Notes under the pieces: model-generated
What the model was told of the DNA's origin: nothing
The model's database searches: none
Seen by the model: the letters and a program-made list of their open reading frames with translations, nothing else
Part shown: positions 21,567 through 33,300 of the stretch, one piece after another
How positions within the stretch are numbered: the first letter of the stretch is position 1
Layout of the letters: every line of letters starts with the position of its first letter
Source: Zymoseptoria tritici IPO323
Taxonomy: Eukaryota > Ascomycota > Dothideomycetes > Mycosphaerellales > Mycosphaerellaceae
Length of the DNA: 64,000 nt
Assembly: GCF_000219625.1 (NCBI RefSeq)
Contig: NC_018218.1
Location: forward strand, 4,402,001-4,466,000
Direction: 5' to 3'
Made by a program: the position numbers and the translations under genes

Positions 21567-22349
21567 TCAAGATGCAGTCGAACCACCACGACCAGCAAAC
21601 CCGAATCCACCTCGGCCACTTTCAGGGCCTCGAGGTTGTCGCACTGGCATGTCTTCTCTCGGCGTTGAGCTTGCTTCGCGCTTCGTCATCAATCTCCTGC
21701 CCATATCGTCCGGATCAAACAGCTGCTGAGAGCTGGAAGTGGCTGAGGACGAAGGCTCAGCAGGAGAATCCGGCTGACTGCGCCTAGCTCCAGCTTTGTT
21801 TCCTCCTCGCTGTCGTTGGTTGTTGCGACCTTGAGAGCTGTCCCTCGAATTTGAAGCCTGTGCAGGACTCGAAGTTCCCATTATTCGCTCCCGTGCTTCA
21901 GCATAACGCTTTTGCTTCTCCTTGCGCTCCAACTCTGCTTTCCTCTGGCGTTCCTCCATGGATGCCTCCCGCTTCTTACGCGCCTCTTCCTCGCTGTCCT
22001 CGTCGTCTTCCCTCTTCGCGATAGTTGGCGGCTTGCGACTCAGTAAAGTGACAGGAGCTGCGAACTCCTGTTTCAGAGGCACAACACCTTGTGTCTCTAG
22101 CCAGTGGAATCGGCCTGGATTCTCGGCAGTGTCCCATAACTGCTTCTGTTGCTCCGCATGCTGTGCTCTGCGCTCGGCTTTGCTCAGCTTCGCAGCTATA
22201 CTATCTTGAGAAGATTGCTGGGTATCAGGCTTCTGTTGCACGAATCAGCATCACATACAGGGAGCTGGGGACTGCAGAGAAGTGCGCACATCTGCAGCCT
22301 TCACCCAATCGTCGTCCCAGGCATCGGGAATGGCTGCTTTTTTGCTCAT
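21567..22349 (-). CDS. SUZ-domain RNA-associated protein
   Basis: Exons 22349-22290 and 22232-21567 (intron 57 nt) give 241 aa. The N terminus (MSKKAAIPDAWDDDWVKAAD) is the WDDDW start common to small fungal SUZ-domain proteins. A Lys/Glu/Arg-rich helix (SMEERQRKAELERKEKQKRY) leads into ARERIMGT, the core of the SUZ motif. The C terminus PVRQPRGPESGRGGFGF matches a SUZ-C-like end. SUZ motifs bind RNA and are found in translation and mRNA-decay proteins; the precise role here is unknown. Much of the chain is predicted to be disordered. Confidence 0.75.
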
Positions 22350-22525
22350 GCTCGAGAGAAGGCAATTTCGAGACTCAGCTCACACGGACCAGTACGCTGG
22401 CATGTACCGGGCAAGCACATCTGTAGAATGACTCGTGGTATGGACCTTGATGTCCGCTCTTGAAATGTCCGGTCACCGACTTCGAAGCAGTTCCGCATCG
22501 GCTCGGCTGGTGCCGTCATAGAATA

Positions 22526-22563
22526 CAGGCCCAAGCTGTGCACGGTCCACGCTGTGCACGCTC
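22526..22563 (+). repeat. Left terminal inverted repeat of the pogo/Fot1 element
   Basis: Pairs with 24668-24705. It contains an internal direct repeat of GCTGTGCACG, possibly a transposase-binding subrepeat. Confidence 0.9.
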
Positions 22564-24667
22564 TACCGAGAGTTTAGCTTTATTTCTTACACTACTTCTA
22601 TAGCTAATAACCTTATAACTAGTAGTTACAATAAGGTGTTTAATAGCTTAAATTTATCGCATTAATTATATCTATTAGCTCTAAGCAGCTTGTAACTTCT
22701 GTCTTAATATTATGCGTGTTAGTAGCTAAGAGGATTTAGCTACTTATACACCCCTCCTCTATAGTAAGGGCACCTTTAATACTACAATTAATACCGGTTT
22801 ATCTACTACTACCTTCCTTCTATAGCGCTTAGCTAGCGAGGCTGTACAAGTAGAGGCTCTAAGGTCGGTATTTAGCTATAAATTAGCCTTCTTCGTCTTT
22901 AGTAATAAAGCCTTCTTAGCCTTCTTCTGCGCCCTGTCGGCTATAGCTTGTATCTTCTGTTTAGCTCTAAGTTATTTATCTACCTTCCTTACTATAGCGT
23001 CTTCTTCCTTCTTCTTCTTATTAGCTACCTTCTTAGCCTCCTTAGTAGCTATTAGCTCCTTGCTAGCTTGTAGTTTAGCCGGTAAATAGAACTGTGCAGC
23101 TTAATCCTAAGGGATTAAGAGCAATAGCTTGCTACGTTGTCGTTTCTTCTACTTATTCTTAAAGGAGTCTCGTAGACCGGTGCACTCGCTCTTAAGCAGC
23201 TAATTCTACGTCTGCGTATGTATAAAGGTGTTAGTAAGCTTCTAAATCGCCTTACGTTCCTTCTTATTCTCGGGCTTCTTTAACACGCTCTTTATAAGGG
23301 CACGAGTCTTACGCTAGTTGTTAGAGATAATAGAGGTGTCTATGCCGGCTATAGTTAGTCTGCCGGTGCTTAGTCGTAAGTCGTTTGCGGTGCCTAGCTA
23401 AGAGCTATCGCTAAAGTGTACGTGTTTAGTCTTCTTAATTGCCGGCTCCTTAACCTTCTTTAGAACGACCGCTAGATCGAGTAGATATAAGCTAGTCTTA
23501 CGGAAGCTAGAAGCGATATTAGCTAGTATAAACGCCTTCTTATAGGCTAGCTAAAAGAGCCGGAAGAAGTTACGCTTAGTTACTACTAACAGCCCTTTAG
23601 TCTGTTAAATAAAGCGTAATAATTTAGAACTATAGAGGCTAGCTAACGGACTAAAGAGACTAATATCGAGAGGTTGTAAGCGGTATGTTAAATAAGGTAG
23701 ATAAACTGCTACGAAGATGCGATAGGCTATATAATACTCTAGGAATGCTATATTTACGTGCGAGCTATAGCTATTAATAACTAACAACCTATAGCCTCTA
23801 TTAGCCTTCTGCTTCGTTATAGGCTCGAATACCTTCTATAGCTAGTAGAGCCTAAGGTTGTAGTTAGTCTAGCTATTTAGTAACGAAGTAAAGAAGGCAC
23901 AATAGTTAGTATTGTCCGGATCGAAGTCCTATAGCTATAAAGACTAAATGTTACTAGTTACGGCCTTATATATTAATGCCGGAGGTAGATAGGTACTATT
24001 AGCGCAGATTGTAGCTATTAAAGTAATCTATTTACGACTGCCGTCTTGCATGTTACTAATAAGCCGCTCTAAGAGGTAGTGCTTCTTCGTAAAGATCCGG
24101 CGTGTCTTTTAAAGTATACTAATAAGGAAGCCCTTCTCGTCTATGTTGTAGGTATTATAAGGCTTAATATTATACTACTCTATCTTCCTCGTAAGTAGGT
24201 CGTAATACGCCTTAAATTGCCTTATAGAGTCTGCCTTCTTCCTATGTTTATCTAGTAGTTTAAGGTACCTCGAATCGATATCCTTCCTATACCTCTTAAC
24301 GAACCGTAGTACCTATTTACGATCTAGAAGGACCTTTATAATATCGTAAACAAAGGTTAGAACTATTGCTAGTATCGGTAGAATGCCTCTACGTATAAGG
24401 GTGTCGATATAGGCTATAAGAGTGCGCTCTTGCTAGTATAATAATATTAAGTTATTCTTATCGCGTCGGGCGCGTAAATCGGTTAGCTTACGCTATCGTC
24501 TCGATAAAGTGCTACGGTGCACCTTATGCTTCGTCGCGATTTCCTAAATATTCTTTACCTTCGCATCTGTTAGCTCCTTTAATGCATCGTCGATCGGTGC
24601 TATAGTTGTAGTGCATTAATTCGTAGAAGTTTGGTCAAAATTATCGTTTTTAACGTTCTCGAAATTC

Positions 24668-24705
24668 GAGCGTGTACAGCGTAGCCCGTGCACAGCTTGG
24701 GCCTG
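24668..24705 (-). repeat. Right terminal inverted repeat of the pogo/Fot1 element
   Basis: Inverted copy of 22526-22563 with three differences; followed by the TA target duplication at 24706-24707. Confidence 0.9.
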
Positions 24706-24707
24706 TA

Positions 24708-26008
24708 GTCTACGGCACCCCCCTCATCACGACAAAGACGTCCATCACACTATATGAGAGATTCATTGTATGTCTGCCATCACAGACAAAAGGCTGGCCT
24801 GGATCGACAGCATTGCACGAAGACGCCCATCTATGAGAACTGACGATGCCAAAAACCCGGACGATGATGCCAGAGATCTAATATAAGACCTCAATAACAG
24901 TCATCGGCAGCACGCTATGTCTATGATAACGAAAGATTTGGAATGGCTCGGAGCGCATAAGCGACTACCTTTGTGGTCTCAATTACAATCGGACGATCAC
25001 CGGATGCCATCATTCCATCAATGCTACACGGTCTACGATGGCCGCGTAGCCGTTGCGTGCGTTGTCTTGGAGATTTGCTCGACCTGCAGTGATGAGCACG
25101 AAATCGCTCTTCGAAAGGCGCGAGCGCACATCACTCCAGGCGGAAGCACTGGGCCCGAAACTCTTGTACCGAAAGTGCGATTTGGAATGTCACCAGAGCA
25201 TGACTTTCGATCATCTCCACGTTACCTCCTTGTCGCGGACTGCTCTCCAGCAACAATTGACACGATAGCTTGCTGCTTTCACTTCACTCCTCGCAACTCC
25301 ATGGCTCCGATGCTGCAGTCAGCGGATTGTGCTACATGTCATGCTGGAAATCGTACTTTTAGGCAAAAGACCACTTCGCGGGCCGGATCTGAACGTCATG
25401 GGTTTCAATGCTCTCAAAACACCTGCTACTCAAGCCCAACACACGGAGACTTTCGTGACATCAGTACCTGAGCTAAACACAAACCAAATGGCGTCCGCGC
25501 GATCCTTTCCCCACAGACCAGCTCAGCTGCGGGTCTAACTCCGGATGTAGGAGGTAGCTCCCAGACTCTTCGTCACATAAAGGTAACTCGAACATGCTTG
25601 AAGCTCGCGGCACTCGAAGCTGACATGCGCCGGACAATGCAGCTCGCCCGCCACGAAGACAACGACCGAGTCGACCTGCGGCAGTGTGCCCTTAGCCAAA
25701 ATGTACGATTCAATCAGTTTGCACGACGCGGAACGTGTGGAAAGTTCATTGGACGGCCTCTGAGAGACTTTCGACTAAACTTGTCCATGATTTCCGGAAT
25801 AAGGTTGCGTCTATTGACGAAATGAGGCTCCATTGTAGGTTCGCCTAACGTCATGCAGGTCTCCAGCTCCAAGGTACCGAATGGCACAAGCTCGTCGTTG
25901 GAGGCCGAGATTCTACTCCGTATATGAACGGAGGAGCCGCCGAGCCGTTGTTGACCGTTCGTCTCACCTCATACCTCCTCAGGCTTCTTCTCGTATTTCT
26001 CCCGCAGT
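24708..26008. other. Intergenic region downstream of the transposon
   Basis: A 184-codon plus-strand frame (24917-25471) has several Cys and His but no recognisable domain or family pattern; not called. The right part is the promoter of the hydrolase gene. Confidence 0.4.
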
Positions 26009-27227
26009 ATGAAGTCCTTCGCCGCCGCAGCAGTTGCTGCCTCTATCGTAGGCGTTGCGTCTGCAAGACAATGTCAGAACCTCACCGTTCCTGTCGTGAT
26101 CACTGCCAGGAACGCCGTGTTCGACAAGGAGGCGTTGACTCCGAAGAACAACATCGATGTCACCAACATCATCTTGACGGGCACCCAACAAGGCCACAAC
26201 GCGACGGCCGAAGCCCTCAAGGGTTACGCTGATGTCTCGGGAACGTATCACATTGCCGCGACCTACTGCGAGCCAGATTCAGGCACGCCCACGACGATTC
26301 AGATCTTGACCCACGGCATTGGCTTCGACCGCAGCTACTGGGATTTCTCGTACAGTAAGTCCAACACTGTCTTTGAACGATGTGTTCCGCACTGACGCCG
26401 ACTCAGACAACTACAACTACTCTTACAACGCTCGCGCTGTCGATGAGCATGGCTACGCGACCTTTGCCTACGATCGCCTCGGAATCGGGCAGTCTTCCAT
26501 CGGCGAGCCTGTCAACGAGATCCAAGTGCAGCTCGAGATCGCCGCCCTCAAGTCTCTGACTGAGGACATCCGCAGCGGCTGCATCGAGGGCGTCCCTGCC
26601 TTTCACAAGGTCCTGCACGCTGGCCACTCCTTCGGCTCCGTTCAGACCTACGCCCTGACCGCCATGTACCCGGACATCTCGGACGGCATCGTCCTTACAG
26701 GCTTCTCCCAGAACGGCACCTTCCTCCCCTTCTTCCAGCTCGGCGGCAATTTCGTCCAAGCCAACCTTAACTCCGCTCTGTCCAAGTACCCTGACGGCTA
26801 CCTCGCGGCAGGCTCGCCATCCGGCGTGCAGACCAATTTCTTCTCTCCCGGGGACTTCGACCCCCTGCTTCTCCCAGTGGCATTCAAGACCGGCCAACCT
26901 GTAACGGTCGGCGAGCTGCTCACCATCGGAGGTGCCGCTGGAGCAGTCAACCAATTCAAGGGACCCGTCCTCATCATCACCGGCGAGCGCGACGTGCCGT
27001 TCTGCGGTGGCGACTGCTACAAGCCCCCAACGGGCTTCAAGTCCATCCCAGAGACCTCCAAGGCCATGTTCCCGGCCACCAGCAAGTTCGAAGTTCAAAT
27101 CGTGCCAGGCGCTGGGCACGGACTGAACCTCGAGTACACCGCTCCGATGACATACTCTACCATCGCGACCTTTTTGGCGCAGAACGGTCTGGCTCCCAGC
27201 TCGTCGATGAGGACTCGTCGTGCTTAG
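26009..27227 (+). CDS. Secreted alpha/beta-hydrolase
   Basis: Exons 26009-26354 and 26407-27227 (intron 52 nt) give 388 aa. The signal peptide (SFAAAAVAASIVGVASA) predicts secretion. The alpha/beta-hydrolase fold is marked by an oxyanion-strand ILTHGIGFDRSYW, nucleophile elbow AGHSFGSVQ with Ser, acidic residue in ITGERDVPFCGG, and His in GAGHGLNLEY. Cys pairs around the Asp loop (FCGGDCY) suggest disulfides. Length and layout resemble fungal AB hydrolase-1 proteins of unknown substrate; esterase or lipase-like activity is inferred. It is convergent with the SDR gene. Confidence 0.85.
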
Positions 27228-27438
27228 ATCGGAGACCTAACAGACTACCTAAGCAGCAAGAGATGGAGACGGTTGAGAAGTAAAGTACCCTCCTCTCTGA
27301 CGATGGATGACTCGTTGTATGTATGCCAACACATACTGGCAATGATAATGTAATGAATTTGTCACACATCTACCCACTTGCACTTCGCCTACAATCAACC
27401 ACACCTCGAGCCGAATACTAATTCAATCTCATTCACCG

Positions 27439-28506
27439 CTAAATCGCGGTATACCCTCCATCAACCGGCAAATTAACGCCCGTAACCCATCTCACATCCT
27501 CACTCGCCAAAAACAGCGCCACCCTCGCCACATCCTCCGGATCACCCATGCCACCCAGCGGATGCGCTCCGTCGATCTCCGCTTGCTTCACGGGGTCGTT
27601 CTGCAAGTTTTGCGTCATGGCTGTGCGGAGGAATCCTGGACAGAGGGAGTTGACGTGGATTCTGTATGGAGCGTAGTCGAGGGCGAGTTGTTTTGTGAGT
27701 TGGGTTATGGCGCCTTTGGAGGCGGTGTAGCTTGCTGTTTCACAAGTCGTTAGAAGCGCTGGTCGGAGAGAGGAGTGGCGGGGATTGGACAACGTACGAG
27801 TGTTAAAGTACGCCACCAGGCCCTGGATGCTCGCGGTGTTCACTATCCAGCCCCTTTCCTTGGAGTCGGGTGGAGGATCTTGCTTCAGCATTTGGATCAG
27901 AGCATATTTGCAGCAGAGAAAGACGGCTTTGGTGTTGATGGCGAAGGTCTTGTCCCAGTCGGATTCCGAAGTGAGGTGCAGGGGAAGGGGACTCGGATGC
28001 GTTGACTCGACCGATATACCGGCGTTGTTCATCACTGATGGTAGGGTGTGAGGAGAGTCAGTTGGCTGGGGGGAGAAGTGGATGAATCAATGGATCGATG
28101 GATGAATGTGGTACGTACTGATGTCAAGTCTTCCGAATACTTCTACGCCTGCACGAGGGTCTTAGTCCAACTCCCAAAGTTGGGTTCGCAAAGGATACTC
28201 ACACCGTCCCACTGCTGCGTCCACCTCCCCAGCAACAGTGATATCCGCTCTCACGAAAACTGCTCTACCGTCTCCCAGCTCATTCTCGACTTCCTCCACG
28301 ACACTCGTCCCGCCCTCAACACGATTGTTGAAGTCGTCTGCTTTGCCCGTGTGAGGGTTGGTCGCGTTGCGGGGCCGATCGTACAGGTCAACGATACAAA
28401 TTCGGGCACCGGAGCGTGCAAAGAGGAGAGCTATTGCACGACCAAGACCGGAGGAGCCGCCCGTTATAAGGGCTACTCTATTGTTGAGTCGGGGAGGGTA
28501 GGACAT
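27439..28506 (-). CDS. Short-chain dehydrogenase/reductase (SDR)
   Basis: Exons 28506-28203, 28148-28119 (30 nt), 28034-27798 and 27734-27439 give 288 aa. Classical SDR motifs are in order: NAD(P)-binding TGGSSGLG near residue 16, NNAG after the short exon, catalytic Ser in VNTASIQG, YTASK, and the C-terminal VDGGY. The Asp at the end of strand 2 (ICIVDLYDR) favours NAD over NADP. The last intron (27797-27735, 63 nt) is a multiple of three and stop-free, but splicing restores the compact FNTPSYTASKG expected of the family. The substrate is not predictable. It lies 350 bp from BLOC1S1 on the same strand. Confidence 0.88.
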
Positions 28507-28860
28507 CGTGGGAGGATGAGAGTAGGGAGAGTCAGGGATCGAAAAGTCGTGAAGAAAGTTTGGTGAGAAGTTTTGTACGGAAGGACGCAGGACTCGTGGT
28601 GAGCAAAACAGATGTGATGGAAGACCTGCCTGCCTGGGACGAACTGAGGCAACGAAAGGACAGAACGTGAGGTGAGGTAGCTCGAGTAGCTCTTACGAAG
28701 CTCTGCGGGCAACCTTTGGAGCTGCATGGAAGCTCCGCGAGTTCCGTGAACCCAGCGTTGGAGCGCCGTTTCGCGCATCGTAAGCTTCGACCAGCTTTCT
28801 CAAGTCATGCCAGAACCGCATCCAGCAACGACCGCATTTTGAGATCCTCGTTGCCACAGG
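28507..28860. promoter_or_regulatory. Spacer upstream of the SDR gene
   Basis: 354 bp between the SDR start and the 3' end of the BLOC-1 gene on the same strand. No specific motif recognised. Confidence 0.3.
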
Positions 28861-29280
28861 TCACACCCTCCACTCACTCCCACCGCTTGCGCTCTCCTCC
28901 CTTTCGCCACCCTCCGCCAATCTCAAAGTCTCCTCCAGCACGCAAAATTCGCGCTCTAACATCTCCGCCCAGTTCTGCAAGTCGCCGACCTCCTTCACGC
29001 CCTTGGTCGCCTTGTCCAGTTCCTTCTGCCACTTGTCACTTTCCTTAGCCAGCGCTTTGGAGGACTTGAGGAGTTCGGATTCCTGTTTGGCGATGGCGGA
29101 GCTGTTGGCGTGTAAGTCCGAAGCACGCGTGAGGTATTTGCTGTCGTGGAAGCTGCCGGCTGAGGAGAGAGAGGCGAGAACTGCGGCGCGGGCTTCTTCT
29201 TGAGTGCGGGTCGGCGAGGGTGGGGCGGCGACTGCGGTGGCAGAGGAGGAAGAGACTGTCGTTGAAGATGGAGTTGCCAT
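28861..29280 (-). CDS. BLS1: BLOC-1 subunit 1 (GCN5L1/BLOC1S1-like)
   Basis: Single exon, 139 aa. After a Ser/Thr/Ala/Pro-rich leader, residues about 30-120 form one helical region with AKESDKWQKELDKATKGVKE and VGDLQNWAEMLEREFCVLEE. This matches the GCN5L1 family, where the GDVENWA-like motif is diagnostic. BLOC-1 acts on endosomes and, in fungi, regulates Rab5 and vacuolar traffic. Length is usual for the family. The start ATG at 29278-29280 is the first in frame; the C-terminal GGSEWRV is variable. Confidence 0.8.
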   Translation of the reverse strand: MATPSSTTVSSSSATAVAAPPSPTRTQEEARAAVLASLSSAGSFHDSKYLTRASDLHANSSAIAKQESELLKSSKALAKESDKWQKELDKATKGVKEVGDLQNWAEMLEREFCVLEETLRLAEGGEREESASGGSEWRV

Positions 29281-30316
29281 CGTGCCTCTGTTGATTTGGT
29301 TCGATCGAGGTGTTGGTTGCCGGACTCCGGAATGCCGGCATGTGCTGCCGTTTTGTAGAAAGTGAACTTCGCTCCTACCTATGAGACCCCACCAATACTT
29401 ATGTATAGCTCCGATAGTGGGTGTCTTCCGGGCTCAAGGGAGGGTAGCGCCTGACGTGTCAAGCGCGTACCTGCAGTAGCGGGCTGTGCAAGTGGGCGAG
29501 GAGAAGAGGACGGGAGTTGAAGAAGATTTTGGTCGAACATTCCTTGATCAGGCACGGGAGGGAGAATAGGAGAAGGAGCAGCTCAGAAAGAAACGTGCTC
29601 TGAGATACCTTACTTAGCTCTGGCCTGGTCCGAAGACTGTCACCTTACTGCTTGCCGGGCGGCGCCATGCCATGCTTCGGTCTGTAGCGGTGTAAGCTTG
29701 CGTGGTGACGGGAGCTTCGACGGTAGATTGCTCCTTCCAGAAGATGGCGAGGGCGACGAACTACAGCCCAGGGAAATGCACCGCATATCGAACAAGTCTA
29801 TATAGGGATGAAAGGACGACGTTGACGATGGATGTGGACCGAAGTTCTGCATGGACTCGGGAGGGCCGGGAGATGACTTTCTACCAAGCTGCGGTAAGAA
29901 ACCACCTTACATCACCATCTCAATCGCCAATATTCATGGCAATCCACAGCGAGTGACAGTCCTCACGTCGACTCAGTCCTGCGAAACAAAGAGCGAGCCG
30001 AAGTTGGGCCCGATGCATCTCGTCCACGTGAGGCACAAGCATCTTCCTGTGGAGGACCCCGCCATGTCGGCCATGTGCGATAACATGCGTCTCGATAAGA
30101 CTGCAGGTAATCGAGTCTCCTCTATAGGCCCGACAACATTCATCTTCTACTCCTCCTCGACCCTTGCTTCCTTCATGCATGCACATTGACTCTCCCTGCT
30201 CAGACTGCTCGAACACTTGACGGTACCTCCAGCAAGGTCTTCTCATCGTGTCGCATACCGCCCGCCACATATGAGTTGATCCAGCAGAACGTACCCTATA
30301 TACTACAGGAGACATC
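29281..30316. promoter_or_regulatory. Divergent promoter region of BLOC1S1 and xanthine dehydrogenase
   Basis: About 1 kb. No gene supported. Two GATAA motifs (GATAAC at 30079-30084 and GATAAG at 30094-30099) lie about 220-240 bp before the xanthine dehydrogenase start. They fit HGATAR-type sites of the nitrogen regulator AreA, which is known to control purine catabolism in Aspergillus. A binding site for the purine regulator UaY (TCGG-N6-CCGA) was not recognised. Confidence 0.4.
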
Positions 30317-33300
30317 ATGGCTCCAGGCCTGATCGATCCTCAGCCCGCCGTTGAACCGACTCAGCGAACGGACCTCACATCAGTCACCTCAGAATGGACA
30401 GACGAACTCAGATTCTACCTGAACGGTACTAAAGTCGTCCTCGATACCGCCGACCCCGAGGTCACCCTCCTCGAATACCTCCGTGGAATCGGCTTGACGG
30501 GAACGAAACTAGGCTGTGCAGAAGGAGGATGCGGTGCCTGCACAGTCGTGGTGTCACAGTATAACCCCACCACCAAGAAAATCTACCACGCCTCTGTCAA
30601 CGCATGTCTCGCACCACTGGTCTCAGTCGACGGCAAGCATGTCATCACAGTAGAAGGGATCGGAAATGTCAAGAGGCCACATCCGGCGCAGGAGAGAGTG
30701 GCAATGGGGAATGGCAGTCAGTGTGGATTCTGCACACCAGGGATTGTCATGAGCTTGTATGCTCTGCTGAGGAATACAGATGCTCCGTCAGAGCAGGAGG
30801 TCGAAGAGGCGTTTGATGGGAACCTTTGTCGGTGTACGGGTTATCGACCGATATTAGACGCTGCACAGACGTTCAGCAAAGTGTCAGGGTGTGGGAAGGC
30901 TAAGGCCAACGGAGGTGGTGGGTGTTGCATGGAGAAGAAAGGTACGGATGGAGCGAATGGAGGCGGGTGTTGTAAGAGTGGGGACAAGGACGATGATCAA
31001 CCGATCAAGAAGTTTACACCGCCTGGCTTCATCGAGTACAACCCAGAGACAGAATTGATCTTTCCACCGGCATTGAGGAGGCATGAGTACAAGCCGCTGG
31101 CTTTTGGCAACAAGAAGAAGCGATGGTATCGACCAGTCACAGTGGAGCAGTTATTGGAGATCAAGAGCGTATACCCTTCGGCGAAGATCATTGGAGGCAG
31201 CACGGAGACACAGATCGAAGTCAAGTTCAAGGCAATGCAATATACAGTCTCTGTCTTCGTAGGCGACATTCCAGAGCTCAGGCAATTCACATTCGAGGAT
31301 GACCATGTCGAGGTGGGTGGCAACATCACTCTGACCGATCTGGAGTTCCTCGCACTGGACGCTGCATCACATTACGGCGAGAGACGGGGCCAGCCTTTTA
31401 CTGCCATCAACAAGCAGATCAGATACTTTGCCGGACGCCAAATTCGAAATGTAGGGACGCCAGCTGGAAATCTCGCAACAGCATCTCCCATCTCTGACTT
31501 GAACCCTGTTCTCCTCGCCACCAATGCGACCATTTTGGCAAAGTCTCTAGACAAGGTCACCGAAATCCCCATGTCCGACTTCTTCAAAGCGTATCGAGTC
31601 ACTGCTCTCCCTCCAGACGCCATCATCTCCAGCATTCGCATCCCGGTCTTCCAAGAAAAGGGGGAGTACATGCGCGCATATAAGCAGTCAAAGCGGAAAG
31701 ACGACGACATTGCCATCGTCAATGCAGCTCTGCGCGTCCACTTGAACGAGGAAAATTTCGTCCAAAACTGCAGTCTTGTCTACGGAGGCATGGCGCCGGT
31801 CACAATCGCCGCGAAGAACGCTGTGGCTTATCTCGAAGGCAAGAGGTTCACCGACCCGACCACGCTTGAAGGCGTGATGAACGCTCTCGAGCAGGACTTT
31901 GATCTCCGCTTCGGCGTGCCAGGTGGCATGGCGACCTATCGAAAGTCGCTCGCTCTGGGTTTCTTCTACCGTTTCTACCACGAGATCCTCCGCGAGCTGA
32001 ATCCAGAAGGCGTTGAGATCGACCAGGACTGCGTTGACGAGATCCACCGTGAGATCAGCAAGGGCAAGAAAGACCACGATGCTGGACGAGCGTATGAGAA
32101 GAAGATCATTGGTAAAGAAGCGCCGCACGTCGCTGCATTGAAGCAGACTACTGGTGAAGCACAGTACACGGATGACATTCCTGTGCAGAAGAACGAGTTA
32201 TACGGATGTATGGTGCTGAGCACAAAACCGCACGCGAAGATTCTGAGAGTGGATCCTTCAGCAGCGCTCGACCTCCCAGGTGTCGCCGACTATGTGGATC
32301 ACACCGACCTGCCGACTCCAGAGGCGAACTTCTGGGGTGCACCGAATTGTGATGAGACTTTCTTCGCGGTCGATGAGGTATTTACTGCTGGCCAGCCCAT
32401 CGGCCTGGTATTGGCGACTTCGGCGAAATTGGCGGAGGCAGGTGCGAGAGCTGTCAAAGTCGAGTATGAGGAGCTGCCAGCGATCTTCACAATGGAAGAG
32501 GCGATTGAGGCGAACAGCTTCTTCGACCACTACCACTTCATCAACAATGGGGACGTTGACAAAGCCTTTGCCGAGGCGGATCATGTCTTCACTGGTACTG
32601 CGCGTATGGGTGGACAGGAGCACTTCTACCTCGAAACGAATGCCTGCGTTGCTGTACCTAAGCCTGAAGACGGCGAGATGGAAATTTTCAGCTCAACGCA
32701 GAATCCTAGTGAAACTCAGGCTTACGTTGCGCAAGTCACGGGCGTCGCGGCGAACAAGATTGTCAGCCGAGTAAAGCGACTGGGAGGAGGGTTCGGCGGA
32801 AAGGAGACACGATCGATCCAGCTCGCTGGAATTTGTGCAATCGCTGCGAAGAAGACTGGACGACCCGTACGATGCATGCTCAACCGCGATGAGGACATTC
32901 TCACATCTGGACAACGACATCCATTCCTAGCTCGCTGGAAAGTTGCAGTGAACAAAGATGGCAAGGTCCAAGCTCTGGACGCAGACATCTTCAACAACGG
33001 TGGGTGGTCGCAGGATCTCAGTGCAGCGGTCGTAGATCGCGCAATGAGCCACGTGGATGGAGTATACAATATTCCCAACGTCTTCGTCCGCGGCCGCATC
33101 TGCAAGACCAATACCGTCTCCAATACTGCTTTCCGGGGCTTCGGCGGACCGCAGGGAATGTTCATCGCCGAGACCATGATGGAAGAAGTCGCCGACCATC
33201 TCAAGATACCAGTCGAGACTCTCCGCGAGATGAACATGTACGCTCCAGGTGACAAGACCCACTTCCGACAAGAACTCAAAGACTGGTACGTGCCCCTTAT

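Larger units (their letters stand above)
22526..24705 (-). mobile_element. pogo/Fot1-type DNA transposon, complete but RIP-mutated
   Basis: 2,180 bp bounded by 38-bp inverted repeats that begin CAGGCCCAAGCTGTGCACGG (35 of 38 match) and flanked by a TA duplication (22524-22525 and 24706-24707). The interior is TpA-rich with many TAG stops. A surviving minus-strand frame at 23605-23787 reads LVINSYSSHVNIAFLEY...LQPLDISLFSPLA, which is the DDE_1 (pogo/Fot1/CENP-B-like) transposase catalytic region. No intact transposase frame remains, so the copy cannot move by itself. The CpA-to-TpA bias is the RIP signature. Its right end is 1.3 kb upstream of the hydrolase gene. Confidence 0.9.

Noticed and set aside
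24917..25471. 184-codon frame with several Cys and His downstream of the transposon
   Set aside because: No recognised family, no signal peptide, no splice-linked partner; composition like neighbouring noncoding DNA.
26403..27119. 238-codon frame antisense to the hydrolase
   Set aside because: Shadow of a strongly supported gene with signal peptide and catalytic triad.
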